Made by a program: the position numbers and the translations under genes. The notes under the pieces were generated by a model. It was not told where the DNA came from and searched no databases. It saw nothing but the letters and a program-made list of their open reading frames with translations. DNA of 64,000 bases from JALYYC01 sp963795805 (GTDB lineage: Bacteria > Chloroflexota > Dormibacteria > CF-121). How positions within the stretch are numbered: the stretch's first letter is position 1; every line of letters starts with the position of its first letter. The stretch spans positions 1,364,001-1,428,000 of the forward strand of contig CAWCIV010000004.1 in NCBI GenBank assembly GCA_963795805.1. Direction: 5' to 3'. Positions 17,647 to 26,893 of this stretch are shown here, in pieces.

Positions 17647-18580
17647 ATGATTGCCCAACCCTCGACCGGGCTGAACGAGCCCGATCGCTGTAGCCGAGAG
17701 GACCGCCGACAAAGGGCTCAGCCCGACACGAATGAGCGTGTCAACCAGCTCGAGGTCGATCGTCCGCTATGTCCTGTATGGCGATCATCACGCTCTTCCT
17801 GTTCCTGCCGTTTGCGATGACGGTGTTGTCGTCGTTTAAGACCTCGGCTGAGGTTATCGCGTTTCCGCCGACGCTGCTCCCAAGCGTCTGGCATCCGGAG
17901 AACTACGTTCGGGTCTTCACCGAGACACAGAACTTCCCGCGACAGGTCTTCAACGGCTTCTTCATTACGATCATCATCGTGGCGCTGAACCTGTTCTTCG
18001 ACGCGCTGGTGGGCTACGCCTTCGCCCGGCTCGAGTTCCCGTTCAAGAATGTGCTCTTCGCCCTGATGATCGGGACGATGGTCATCCCCGGCTTCGTCTT
18101 CTTCGTTCCGCGTTACATCATGCTGCCAAAATGTGCCCTCCTTCAGCGGGACCGGTCTCATCAACACGTACGGCGCGCTCCCGGTTCTTTATTTCGTGCA
18201 GCCCGCCTACATCCTGTCTGATGACGCAGTTCTTCAAGAGCATCCCGAAAGACCTCGAGGAGGCCGCCATCATGGATGGCCTCGGCTGGTTCGGCGATGT
18301 TCTGGAAGATCGTCATGCCGCTGGCCCGGCCGGCACTGCTGGCCACCGGGATCCTGACCTTCGCCGGGATGTGGAACAACTTCCTCGACTGGCTGATTTA
18401 CATGCAGACCTCCAACATGTTCAACATCCAGCTCGGCCTGGTGACCTTCCGCAGGTCTACCAGAACCAGTGGGATCTGATCATGGCCGGCTCTGTGATCG
18501 CCATCCTGCCGATCCTGATCGTCTACGTGGCAGGCCAGCGGTACTTCGTGCGAGGCATCGCGACCACCGGCTTGAAATAA
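17647..18580 (+). pseudogene. Sugar ABC transporter permease 2 (MalG type), six frameshifts
   Basis: An ATG two bases after the first permease's stop starts 'MIAQPSTGLNEPD'. The frame then shifts near 17683, 17787, 18130, 18215, 18295 and 18450. Pieces in the three frames join into a normal MalG-type permease: 'AIITLFLFLPFAMTVLSSFK', 'GTGLINTYGAL', the EAA loop 'IPKDLEEAAIMDGLG', 'KIVMPLARPALLATGILTF', and 'YFVRGIATTGLK' before TAA. No internal stop interrupts a piece in its own frame, which points to very recent or technical damage. Confidence 0.8.
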
Positions 18581-18649
18581 CCGCCGGGCTACTCGTAGCC
18601 GATCGGACCGGTCCTCGGGCCCGACCCCGACCTCGGCGAACGCGCCGTC

Positions 18650-19480
18650 ATGAGCCCCGCGGTCATCTCCGTCGGCGGACGTCGCCAGATGCTTTATCGG
18701 CGGGTGCTGGAGCGCGCCGGTGATGCGAGGCGGGACTCGGCGTACGAAGATCGCTCGGTGCTTGCCCTCGCCGACAGCCCGGATGGCCTGCGGTTTACCG
18801 CTCGAAAAGCACCGCTCCTGACTCCCGACCCGAATCTCGCCGGCCTCGAAGACCCGACGATCGTCCGGCATGATCAGGAATACGTCGTCTTCTACACGGG
18901 CTGGTCCGGGTGGTCACGGGGTATCGCGAGCCTCCTCTGGGCACGCGGACCTTCACTCGAGGCACTCGTCGCCCAGGGCGTCGCGATCGCGCCAGCGGCT
19001 CCGGAGCGGTTCGTCAAGGAGGCGGAGTTTCACAACGGCTTGCTCTGGTGCGAGGTGGATCGGCTCGAACCGCACGAGCGCTCGCGGATCGCCATGACCA
19101 AAGCCGCGAGCCCGGCCGGCCCCTGGCCGCAGCCGGTCGTCGTGGCCGACGCTCGCCCGGATCGCTGGGACTGCATTAACGTAAGCACCGGTCCGCTGAT
19201 CGAACATGATGCGCGCCTCTTCATGCTCTACAACGGCATGGTCCGCGCCGACGACCCCGACTTCATCCACGCCGCGCGCGTCGGCTTGATGGAACTCGAT
19301 CCTCAAACGGGCGCGGTCCTCGCCCGCTCGACCGGGCCGGTTCTCGAGCCGCCCGCTGGCGGCCGGATCGTCTTTGCCGCCTCGATCGCCGGCGGCATCC
19401 TCTATTTCACGGTCGACGACCGGGAGATCTGGGCCGCCCGTCTCAACCGGCAGGCGCTGACCGAGATCGACCTATCGTGA
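18650..19480 (+). CDS. GH130/GH43-like five-bladed propeller glycosidase or phosphorylase
   Basis: 276 residues. 'GLEDPTIVRHDQEYVVFYTGW' near residue 65, 'RWDCINVSTGPLI' near 175 and 'RLFMLYNGM' near 190 fit the GH130 beta-mannoside phosphorylase/GH43/GH32 superfamily, with Glu-Asp in the first motif as the likely catalytic acid region. The true N-terminus may be longer: directly upstream in the same frame lies 'GPVLGPDPDLGERAV', which looks like the family's first strand, but a TAG at 18596-18598 interrupts it with no start between. This may be another frameshift of the neighbouring damaged importer. It probably acts on the oligosaccharide the importer brings in. Confidence 0.65.
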   Translation: MSPAVISVGGRRQMLYRRVLERAGDARRDSAYEDRSVLALADSPDGLRFTARKAPLLTPDPNLAGLEDPTIVRHDQEYVVFYTGWSGWSRGIASLLWARGPSLEALVAQGVAIAPAAPERFVKEAEFHNGLLWCEVDRLEPHERSRIAMTKAASPAGPWPQPVVVADARPDRWDCINVSTGPLIEHDARLFMLYNGMVRADDPDFIHAARVGLMELDPQTGAVLARSTGPVLEPPAGGRIVFAASIAGGILYFTVDDREIWAARLNRQALTEIDLS

Positions 19481-21604
19481 TGCCCGGCTGATCTCGATGC
19501 GACGGGCCTCGCCGGGCTCGAGCCTGAAGTCGGCGCTCGCTCCACCCAACGGCAAGGAGAGGTGAACCGCCCGCGGCTCCAGGGTCGGATTGAAGACAGC
19601 GAGACGGACCTGGGGCGGTGGGAAGGCCTCCCAGCTGTTCAGCACGTCGAGCCAGATGACGCAGATCTCGGGATCGTCGGCCCGCGCGAGCGTGTCGAAG
19701 GCGAGCGCCATCCAGAGGACCTCGCCCGCGCCGTAGATCTCGCGGCCAAGCCGGCCGGTTCCACGGCCGAGTTCGAGCGTGCCGAGGTCCTCGACCGGGA
19801 TATTCGACCCGCCACGAAGGAAGGCGCGATTGTGGCGGCGTTGCAGGTCGAGGAAGCGAAGCAGGAGAGGGGAGAGACCGAAGCGAGCCAGCGCATCGAT
19901 CCACGGGAGGACCGACTCGACATTTTCTTTGAAAGCGGGATAGAGCAGGCCGGCGCAGGCCTGGAAGCCCCCGCGGATGTCATAGCCCGCCTGCAGGCCG
20001 ACCGGATCCGAATACCAGTACGCCATCCGCAACTGGGCGTCCACCAGGTGCCGGCCGATCGTCAGCCACTCACCGGTCCGGTCGCCGTCGGCCAGTAAGC
20101 CGGCGGCCAGCGACCCGAAGGCCAATTCCTGCGGCTCGTGGTAGAGGAGTGCGAGCGGCGCGTTCGCCAGCGTGCGCACCGCTTGTGCGGCCTCCTGCAG
20201 CCACGCCTCGTCCCGGGTCGCGTCGCGGGCGAGCATACACGCGTAGGCATAGAGGCCGTTGACCGCCACGTTCCAACCGTTCCCGGCGGGCGCGTTGGTC
20301 CCGGCGACAAAGAAGAGGGGAAAGAGGTACTGGCAGCGATGCGCGAGCTCGCGCGCCTGTACCATCGCCAGGCGTACCCGCTCCTGCAGCTGGCGATCGC
20401 GCCGGGCGCGGGCGATCCAGGCGAGTTTGATCAGCGCGTTCTCGAAGAGATACCAGCTGTCAACCACCTCGTCGCCGTCCGGCGCAGGCAGCCCGTTGCC
20501 GAAGATCCCGGTCGCCGGGCGCCAGAATGCCTGCAGACTCGCGGCAAGCTTCTCCGCGTGCGCGCGGGCGGCGTCGTCGGTGTGCGCCAGGAGGGATAGG
20601 GGCGCCAGGACGTCGACCTGGGTCATCAGCTCGAGGCCGGACGACGGTGGGTGCCCGGGCTCAGGCATGTACGCCGGATGACCGGTCGCCCGACCGACCG
20701 TCACCATGGCACGTTCGCTGCGCAGTTCCTCGAGGGTTCCCTGGGCCATTGCGCTCCAGGTCCGCGAATCGGTCATCGGCTGGCGGTCGGGACCCAGCAG
20801 CGGCGCGCAGAGTTCGATCAGTGTGCCCAATGCCTCGGACTCGGTTGGTGGCGTCGGCCGGTGCCGCTGCCACAACTTGAAGGCGAATTGCGACTTGCCG
20901 GCCGGAAATTGCGCCCCAGTCCGCCGCGCGGCGTGCATCCCAATGCCGTAGCGGCCGGCCGCATCCCAGACAGGGCCGATTTCCATGTCGCGGAAACGCG
21001 CCAGGCTCTCGTCGCCCATCCAGGACATCAACGAAAGATCGGCATAGAAGCAGACCTCGGCCTGGTGCGCCACGTCATAGAAGTAGGTGGCCGGCAGATC
21101 GTTGCCAGGCGCGCCGGTCGAGGATCGGGTCGGCGCCGCAATGGTCGTCTGGCGCCAGGTGTCGTGCTGAGTCCAACGAAGCCGGTCGATCGTGCCCAGC
21201 CAGGTGACACACCACGGCTCGAGAAATGGGATCGCTTTGAGCGCGATCGGGACGTGAGGTTCAACCGTGATCAGAAAGTTGATCCATGCGCTGGCGGGGT
21301 TGGCGCTGACGCTGGCCTGCCACGGAAATGGGCTGGTCCCATAGAACAACACCTCGGTGCCGGCCGGCAAGGGCCGAACGAGCGTGTAGTAGGCGATCCG
21401 GTACCGCGCCGGGGCGAGGTCGAAGCTGGCGCCCTGCACAAGGCTGTTCGGCAGCTCAGCCACCGCTGCCCATCCGTCACCGTGCCGGACCTCGGTCCGG
21501 TAGTGGAGCCGGCCATCATGCCCGGGAGCGAACCGCAGCCGTTGATGCTCCGCCGTGATCACCACCCCATCGCCGTCGGGTGCGGCGCTGTAGGTGGGGG
21601 ACAC
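19472..21604 (-). CDS. Unrecognised large protein, probable alpha/alpha-toroid carbohydrate enzyme
   Basis: 710 residues from a GTG start. The first 250 residues are beta-rich ('GVVITAEHQRLRFAP', 'YTLVRPLPAGTEVLFYG'). Residues 280-620 are helical with spaced aromatic motifs such as 'VDSWYLFENALIKLAWIAR', 'GNGWNVAVNGLYAYACMLAR' and 'GYDIRGGFQACAGLLYPAFKENV', and the last 60 residues form a small beta domain ('VRLAVFNPTLEPRAVHLSLPLGG'). This sandwich-toroid-sandwich order resembles GH15/GH94/debranching enzymes, but I cannot assign a family or catalytic acids. It lies head to head (24 bp) with a debranching enzyme gene and its 3' end overlaps the GH130-like gene by 9 bp. Confidence 0.6.
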   Translation of the reverse strand: MSPTYSAAPDGDGVVITAEHQRLRFAPGHDGRLHYRTEVRHGDGWAAVAELPNSLVQGASFDLAPARYRIAYYTLVRPLPAGTEVLFYGTSPFPWQASVSANPASAWINFLITVEPHVPIALKAIPFLEPWCVTWLGTIDRLRWTQHDTWRQTTIAAPTRSSTGAPGNDLPATYFYDVAHQAEVCFYADLSLMSWMGDESLARFRDMEIGPVWDAAGRYGIGMHAARRTGAQFPAGKSQFAFKLWQRHRPTPPTESEALGTLIELCAPLLGPDRQPMTDSRTWSAMAQGTLEELRSERAMVTVGRATGHPAYMPEPGHPPSSGLELMTQVDVLAPLSLLAHTDDAARAHAEKLAASLQAFWRPATGIFGNGLPAPDGDEVVDSWYLFENALIKLAWIARARRDRQLQERVRLAMVQARELAHRCQYLFPLFFVAGTNAPAGNGWNVAVNGLYAYACMLARDATRDEAWLQEAAQAVRTLANAPLALLYHEPQELAFGSLAAGLLADGDRTGEWLTIGRHLVDAQLRMAYWYSDPVGLQAGYDIRGGFQACAGLLYPAFKENVESVLPWIDALARFGLSPLLLRFLDLQRRHNRAFLRGGSNIPVEDLGTLELGRGTGRLGREIYGAGEVLWMALAFDTLARADDPEICVIWLDVLNSWEAFPPPQVRLAVFNPTLEPRAVHLSLPLGGASADFRLEPGEARRIEISRASR

Positions 21605-21628
21605 GGCAGCACCCTACCATGAGGCGTC

Positions 21629-23599
21629 GTGACGATCCGGCTCAGCGCGCAGGAGTGCCAGGACTTCGAGGGCGCGATCGCCAGGGAGTGGTTGGTCACC
21701 AACGGCCTGGGCGGATACGCCTCCGGCACCGTCGCCGGCCCGAACACGCGACGGTATCACGGCCTGCTGATGGCAGCGCTTCGGCCTCCAGTCCGGCGGG
21801 TGCTGCTGCTCGCCTCGCTGGAGGTGACCTTCGAGGGCGCGGCGCTCTCAGCGCAGGAGTACTGGGACGGCACCGTGGCGCCCGCCGGCTTTCGCACGCT
21901 CAACGAGGTTCGCCTCGACGGGATGATCCCGCGCATGCGCTGGTTGGTGGCCGGCCGCCTGGTCGAGCGGCGCATCTGGATGGACGATCGGCAGAACCGA
22001 ACCGTCATCAGCTATCGGATCCTGACCGGTCAGCCCGGGATGCTCCAGGTTCGGCCCCTGCTGGCTCATCGCCCCGCCGATCTGCCGCGACGTCAACGGG
22101 CTCCGGTTCGGACCGAGCGCCTGGTGCGTGGCTGGCAGATCGACCTGGACGGCCTGACGTCGTTCGTGGAGAGCGATCCGATCGGTGTTGTCACGGAGGC
22201 TGAAACCTGGTACGACCGCGTCCTTCACCGGGCTGACCGCGAACGGGTCCTCGACGAGGAGGAGACGCTCTATTCCCCGGGCTTGATCGACCTCCCCGTG
22301 AGCGCCGGCCGCGCCGCCGTCATCATCGCGGGGGTCGAGCCTGTGCCGCGTGGCTGGTCACCGGCGGCCTCGCTGGCGACGGCACGCCGGGTCCAGCATC
22401 AGGCCCTCGAGCATCTCGGCTCCCGAGCCTCGCCGATCACGCGCCAGTTAAGCCTCGCGGCGAGCCAGTTCCGCGTGGCCCGCGTGTCGCACCATCGCAG
22501 TGCCGCCGAGGGCACGCAGCGCACGATCATCGCCGGCTACCCCTGGTTTGCCGATTGGGGGCGCGACACCATGATCGCGTTTCGCGGCCTCACACTCGCC
22601 GCCGGCTATCCCGACGAGGCCCGGCGCATTCTCGAAACCTTCATCTCCTATCTCGATCAGGGGATGTTGCCGAACGCGTTCCACGATCCCGGCGAGCCGA
22701 CCGAGTACAACACGATCGACGCCACGCTCTGGCTCTTCCAGGCGCTCGCCCACTACCTGGCAGCGACCGATGACTGGCCCTTCATCCGCGACACCGTCCC
22801 GGCGCTGGAGGAGATCGTCCGGTGGCACGTGACCGGGACGCGATTCGGGATCCGGATGGATCCGTCGGATGGGCTGCTCGCGGCCAGCCCGCCGGGCTAC
22901 GGCCTCACCTGGATGGACGCGAAGGACGGCGACTGGGTGGTGACGCCCCGGCATGGCAAGCCGATCGAGATCGCGGCACTCTGGTACAACGCGCTCCGGC
23001 TGCTGCACGAGTGGAAGACGCGCTGCGGCCCGACCGCGATGCCCTATGCGGAGATGGCGGCGCTCGCGCAACAGTCCGCTCAGGCGCGCTATCCCTACCG
23101 TAAGGGGGGGTACCTCTACGACGTTATCGATGGGCCGGAGGGCGACGATGCCAGCCTGCGGCCGAACCAGCTGATCGCGCTTGGCCTCCTCCACCCGCTG
23201 ATCGACGGGGGGATGGCGAGGGCCGCGCTCGATATCGTCACGACGAAACTGCTGACCCCGGTCGGGCTACGCACCCTGAGCCCGGATGACGCGCGTTACC
23301 AGCGATATTTCGCCGGCGACCATCGTAGCCGCGACGCCGCCTACCAGATGGGCATCGCGTGGCCCTGGCTGCTGGGACCCTACCTCGACGCGCACCTCCG
23401 CATCTATCGGGACCCCAGCGTGGTGGCGCGCACACTGGCGCCGTTCATGGCTCATTTGCGTGAGGCCGGCCTGGGCACGGTCAGCGAGATCTTCGAGCCG
23501 GAACCACCCTACCGTCCGGTCGGCGCCATCTCGCAGGCATGGAGTGTGGGTGAGTTGCTCTGGCACGCGAGCCGCACCGAGCCGGCCGGCGATCGCTAG
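21629..23599 (+). CDS. Amylo-alpha-1,6-glucosidase, GH133/archaeal type debranching enzyme
   Basis: 656 residues from a GTG start. The N-terminal domain has the signature 'EWLVTNGLGGYASGTVAG' and 'NTRRYHGLLMAAL'. The catalytic toroid has 'AGYPWFADWGRDTMIAF', 'GMLPNAFHDPGEPTEYNTID', 'GLTWMDAKDGDWVVTPRHGK' and 'PIEIAALWYNALRLL', all typical of the archaeal-type debranching enzyme (GDE_C). It would cleave alpha-1,6 links in glycogen limit dextrin. It differs from the two paralogues at 12417 and 24727, so the region holds two kinds of debranching enzyme. No signal peptide is present. Confidence 0.88.
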   Translation: MTIRLSAQECQDFEGAIAREWLVTNGLGGYASGTVAGPNTRRYHGLLMAALRPPVRRVLLLASLEVTFEGAALSAQEYWDGTVAPAGFRTLNEVRLDGMIPRMRWLVAGRLVERRIWMDDRQNRTVISYRILTGQPGMLQVRPLLAHRPADLPRRQRAPVRTERLVRGWQIDLDGLTSFVESDPIGVVTEAETWYDRVLHRADRERVLDEEETLYSPGLIDLPVSAGRAAVIIAGVEPVPRGWSPAASLATARRVQHQALEHLGSRASPITRQLSLAASQFRVARVSHHRSAAEGTQRTIIAGYPWFADWGRDTMIAFRGLTLAAGYPDEARRILETFISYLDQGMLPNAFHDPGEPTEYNTIDATLWLFQALAHYLAATDDWPFIRDTVPALEEIVRWHVTGTRFGIRMDPSDGLLAASPPGYGLTWMDAKDGDWVVTPRHGKPIEIAALWYNALRLLHEWKTRCGPTAMPYAEMAALAQQSAQARYPYRKGGYLYDVIDGPEGDDASLRPNQLIALGLLHPLIDGGMARAALDIVTTKLLTPVGLRTLSPDDARYQRYFAGDHRSRDAAYQMGIAWPWLLGPYLDAHLRIYRDPSVVARTLAPFMAHLREAGLGTVSEIFEPEPPYRPVGAISQAWSVGELLWHASRTEPAGDR

Positions 23600-24564
23600 A
23601 GCTCTTTTCGGTAGATCGCGTAGCGGCTGACCTCGCGCATCCCGGCCCTCTGGTAGAGGCGGGTGGCACCCGTCAGGCTGTCGGCATCGACGCCGAGATC
23701 GACGGTCATGACGCCCCGCCGGTAGAACTCGACAAAGGACTGTCGCAGCAGCGCAAGCCCCAGGCCCGTGCGGCGGTAGGGGCGCAGCACGCCCAGGATG
23801 CCGACGCGACCCTGATCCCCTCGCATCCGGCCGAGTGAGATCCCGACGATGGCGCCACCCGATTCCGCGATGAACCACAGACCAGGATCCAGCCCCATCT
23901 CCCGCCAGCGGTGCGTCCACTCCTGGAGGCTCGGGTTGTGGTCACCCCAGTGGTCCAAAAATGCCTCCCTGAACGCGCGGTACACCGGCTCGATAGCCTC
24001 ACCCTCGCGAAGGGCGCGACCCGAGATGCCGGCCGGCCACTCCGGCTCTTGAGGGGGCTCGGCGAACTGGATTTCGTCGCGAAGGAAGTAGCGGATCGGT
24101 CGAAAACCGAGCCCCTCGAAAAGCCGGACGGCAGCGGCGTTGTGGGCCGAGATCCCGCCCGTCAGCGCCCGGCGCTGATCAGGATCCAGGGCCGGCGTCA
24201 CCGCCTGCGCTCGAGCTTCCGCGAGGCGAAGAAGCACCGAGCCCAGGCCGCGGTCCTGGTAATCGGGGTGCACGTAGCCGTCGGATTCCACCACGGCCTT
24301 GCGGAGGTCCCGGACTTCCAGGTAGGCGACGATCCGACCGTCGTCGGTGTCTACCACCCACGCGTCGGACTGCAGGTCGAATCCCGGATCGGTCCAGCCC
24401 GCTCGGATCTCCTCCACCGTCGACGCCGCCTCGTCTGAGCCCTCTTCCGCGATCTCGTGCGCCACCATCAGGCTGTGGACGAGCTCGAGGTCAGCCATGG
24501 CCGGTTGCCGGACGCGAAAGCCGGCGGGAAGTCGGGGCGCATTCTCGAGGGCAGCCGGTTGCAC
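23596..24564 (-). CDS. Tandem GNAT-family acetyltransferase
   Basis: 322 residues from a GTG start. Two GNAT domains are in series. The first, residues 15-150, has the acetyl-CoA loop 'VHPDYQDRGLGSVLL'. The second, residues 175-322, has 'VLRPYRRTGLGLALL' followed by 'LGVDADSLTGATRLYQRAGM', and ends 'YAIYRKEL'. This two-domain layout is that of mycothiol synthase MshD and related enzymes, but with no mycothiol genes nearby a general N-acetyltransferase role is as likely. The gene overlaps the end of the debranching gene by 4 bp in convergent orientation. Confidence 0.8.
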   Translation of the reverse strand: MQPAALENAPRLPAGFRVRQPAMADLELVHSLMVAHEIAEEGSDEAASTVEEIRAGWTDPGFDLQSDAWVVDTDDGRIVAYLEVRDLRKAVVESDGYVHPDYQDRGLGSVLLRLAEARAQAVTPALDPDQRRALTGGISAHNAAAVRLFEGLGFRPIRYFLRDEIQFAEPPQEPEWPAGISGRALREGEAIEPVYRAFREAFLDHWGDHNPSLQEWTHRWREMGLDPGLWFIAESGGAIVGISLGRMRGDQGRVGILGVLRPYRRTGLGLALLRQSFVEFYRRGVMTVDLGVDADSLTGATRLYQRAGMREVSRYAIYRKEL

Positions 24565-24726
24565 GCGCCCATGTTACGGGGCGACCTATCGCCTCGGGTA
24601 GCCTGACAGGTAGGGTCTACGGTCTAGACTGCCATGAGGAACCCCGAAAGCCACTTGCGCCTCAAAGCCCCCCGAGAGCCGCGAGTGAGTGACTAGGGGT
24701 TTCCGGTAGATATCGCGCGGGCACAA
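24565..24726. other. Intergenic gap without recognised features
   Basis: These 162 bp separate two minus-strand genes. I see no ORF with coding character, no RNA gene and no clear hairpin with a T tract. It may hold the promoter of the acetyltransferase gene, but no convincing -35/-10 pair stands out. Confidence 0.4.
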
Positions 24727-26892
24727 CTACGCGCGAGCGAGCGGCGCCGACTCGAGGGGTCCGTGTGGAAGCCGGCCCTGCACGACCTCGAACCCCGTGG
24801 TGTTGCGGAGCACGTCGACATGCTTGTTCTGCACATGGAGGTCAAGTGCGCCCTTTCCGGCGCGAAGGTTGCGCAGCGTCAGGGTCGGCAACCACGACGG
24901 CATGGCGGGGTTGACATAGATGGTCTTCGCCCGGCCGTCGGTGTGGATGCCGCAGAGGATCGCCACCAGCCGGAAGACGGCGGCTGCCGCCCAGGCCTGC
25001 GGGACGTTCGTGCCGAGGTAGGGGACCGGGGAGGTGCCTTTCTCGCGCGTGATGCCGGCAAACAGCTCTGGCAGCCGAAAGTCATCAAAGCGCTCCGCGG
25101 CAGCGAAGATGCCTTCCGCAATCATCTGCGCCTCCTTTGCCCGATCGGCGCGACGGAAGCCGCCGGCGATCGTCGCGTTGTCGTGTGGCCAGACCGAGCC
25201 ATTGTGGTACGAGTGCGGGTTGTAGCTCTTGTGCTCGGTTGACAGCGTGCGGATGCCCCAGCCGCTCCACATGTCAGGCTGCATCAAGCGGTCGACGACA
25301 CGCTTGGCCCGGTCGGGCGGTACGATGCCGCTGCCGAGCAGGTGGCCCGCGTTGGAGGCCACGCTCCTGACCGGTTTCTTCTCGCCGTCGAGCGCCAGGT
25401 AGTAGGTGCCCTCGCCCTCCCACCAGAAGGTCTCGTTGAAGCGGTCGTAGAGGGCGGCGGCCCGCTTTCGCAACGCCTCGGCGCGGTCGTCGTCGCCCCA
25501 TACCTTCGAGATCTCGGACATCCGCAGGTAGGCGTCGAAGGCGTACCCCTGCAGCTCGCAGAGCGCGATCGGGAGCGGCGCGATGGTTCCGTCCTCATGC
25601 TGGATCGAGTCATGCGAGTCCTTCCAGCCCTGGTTGTAGAAGCCGCGCGTTGAGCGCGTCTTGTACTCCTGGAAGCCGTCGCCGTCGCGGTCGCCGTAGT
25701 GGATGAGCCACTCGAGGGCCTGCTCGGCGTTCGGCCGATACCTGGTGAGCAGCCCGACGTCGGCCAGCCACTGGTAGGCATAGGACAGCACGATCAAGTA
25801 CAGGGAGGTGGCGTCGTGCGTGCCGTAATAGGGCGCGAAGGGCAGCAACCCCAGGGTGGCGATCTCCCCAAAGCGCAGCTCGTGGGGGATCTTGCCCGGC
25901 TCCTTGTCCTGCTCCGCATTGTCATCGGTCGCCTGGACCTTTGCCAACCGATCAAGGGCCCCAAGCGCGAACTCTGGAAAGGCGGAGATACTCTCCATCG
26001 CGACCACCAGCGAATCGCGGCCGAACAGGGTGACGTACCAGGGGATCCCTGCGGCCGGGACATAGACGCTCTGCTTGACCGCGAAATCCGACATCCGGAG
26101 CGCTTCCATATCGCCGACCGCCTGCCCCCAGATCTTCGGGAGGATTGGATGGCTGGTCTCGAGCATCACCGGCGGCAGCTTGCCAGTGGCCATGTCTTTT
26201 TGACCCGTGCCGACCGAATGGCAGGGGAGGACGCGGCTGCGACGCCGGTCGATGACCGGGATCCACTCGATGCAGGTATGCCAGCTGGATTTCGGCGCAA
26301 GGTTGAGCACGAACCCGAGGCGCCCGTTGGCATACTCGGGCATGGAATCGCACTTCGTCACGCGCAAGACCAGGTCGCGCTGAAAGGATGCATTGCGGTA
26401 AGTCGTGCGCAGCTCGGCCGCCTTCTCGTGCCACGCGCTCTGGATGTCGCCCCGGCGGACCAGCCGTTTTCTTCGCACGTCGAAGATGTCGGCAAAATCG
26501 GACTCGATCGTAAGCTCGACCACCAGCCGCACCGGGACGGGCGCATAACTGTAGAAGTCGTAATCCTCGTGGACGCCCTCGAGGACGGTGCGGTCGAGCC
26601 GGAATCCGATCGATCGCGCCGGGAGCACCGCATCATCGCCGGCTTCATGTCCGGTCAGCGGCAGTTCGGGGGTGATGAACTCGTGACGGGCCGAGAAGTG
26701 ATCGACGCCGGTTCCATCGAGCAGCAGCGGCGGCTGCCCGTTGATCGTGATGCGATAGGAGGACACGAAGCGCGTATCGCGGGCAAAGAAGCCGACGTCC
26801 CCCGTTGGCTCCATGGTGGCGTCGACATCACAGACGAGGAACTGGTGATCGTGGTTGATGGTGACCGCGGGCGGTCCCTGGCTGACGGGCAT
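24727..26892 (-). CDS. Amylo-alpha-1,6-glucosidase / glycogen debranching enzyme (copy 2)
   Basis: 721 residues from an ATG at 26892, chosen because 'MPVSQGPPAVTINHDHQF' lines up with the start of copy 1 at 12417; the longer frame to 26961 would overlap the MBL gene. The domain plan is the same: N-terminal beta domain, then a toroid with 'IPWYVTLFGRDSLV', 'GDGFQEYKTRSTRGFYNQGWKDSHDS' split over the active site, and 'GSVWPHDNATIAGGFRRAD'. Activity should be alpha-1,6-glucosidase on glycogen-like glucans. The one-base gap to the MBL gene upstream suggests co-transcription. Confidence 0.87.
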   Translation of the reverse strand: MPVSQGPPAVTINHDHQFLVCDVDATMEPTGDVGFFARDTRFVSSYRITINGQPPLLLDGTGVDHFSARHEFITPELPLTGHEAGDDAVLPARSIGFRLDRTVLEGVHEDYDFYSYAPVPVRLVVELTIESDFADIFDVRRKRLVRRGDIQSAWHEKAAELRTTYRNASFQRDLVLRVTKCDSMPEYANGRLGFVLNLAPKSSWHTCIEWIPVIDRRRSRVLPCHSVGTGQKDMATGKLPPVMLETSHPILPKIWGQAVGDMEALRMSDFAVKQSVYVPAAGIPWYVTLFGRDSLVVAMESISAFPEFALGALDRLAKVQATDDNAEQDKEPGKIPHELRFGEIATLGLLPFAPYYGTHDATSLYLIVLSYAYQWLADVGLLTRYRPNAEQALEWLIHYGDRDGDGFQEYKTRSTRGFYNQGWKDSHDSIQHEDGTIAPLPIALCELQGYAFDAYLRMSEISKVWGDDDRAEALRKRAAALYDRFNETFWWEGEGTYYLALDGEKKPVRSVASNAGHLLGSGIVPPDRAKRVVDRLMQPDMWSGWGIRTLSTEHKSYNPHSYHNGSVWPHDNATIAGGFRRADRAKEAQMIAEGIFAAAERFDDFRLPELFAGITREKGTSPVPYLGTNVPQAWAAAAVFRLVAILCGIHTDGRAKTIYVNPAMPSWLPTLTLRNLRAGKGALDLHVQNKHVDVLRNTTGFEVVQGRLPHGPLESAPLARA

Positions 26893-26893
26893 C

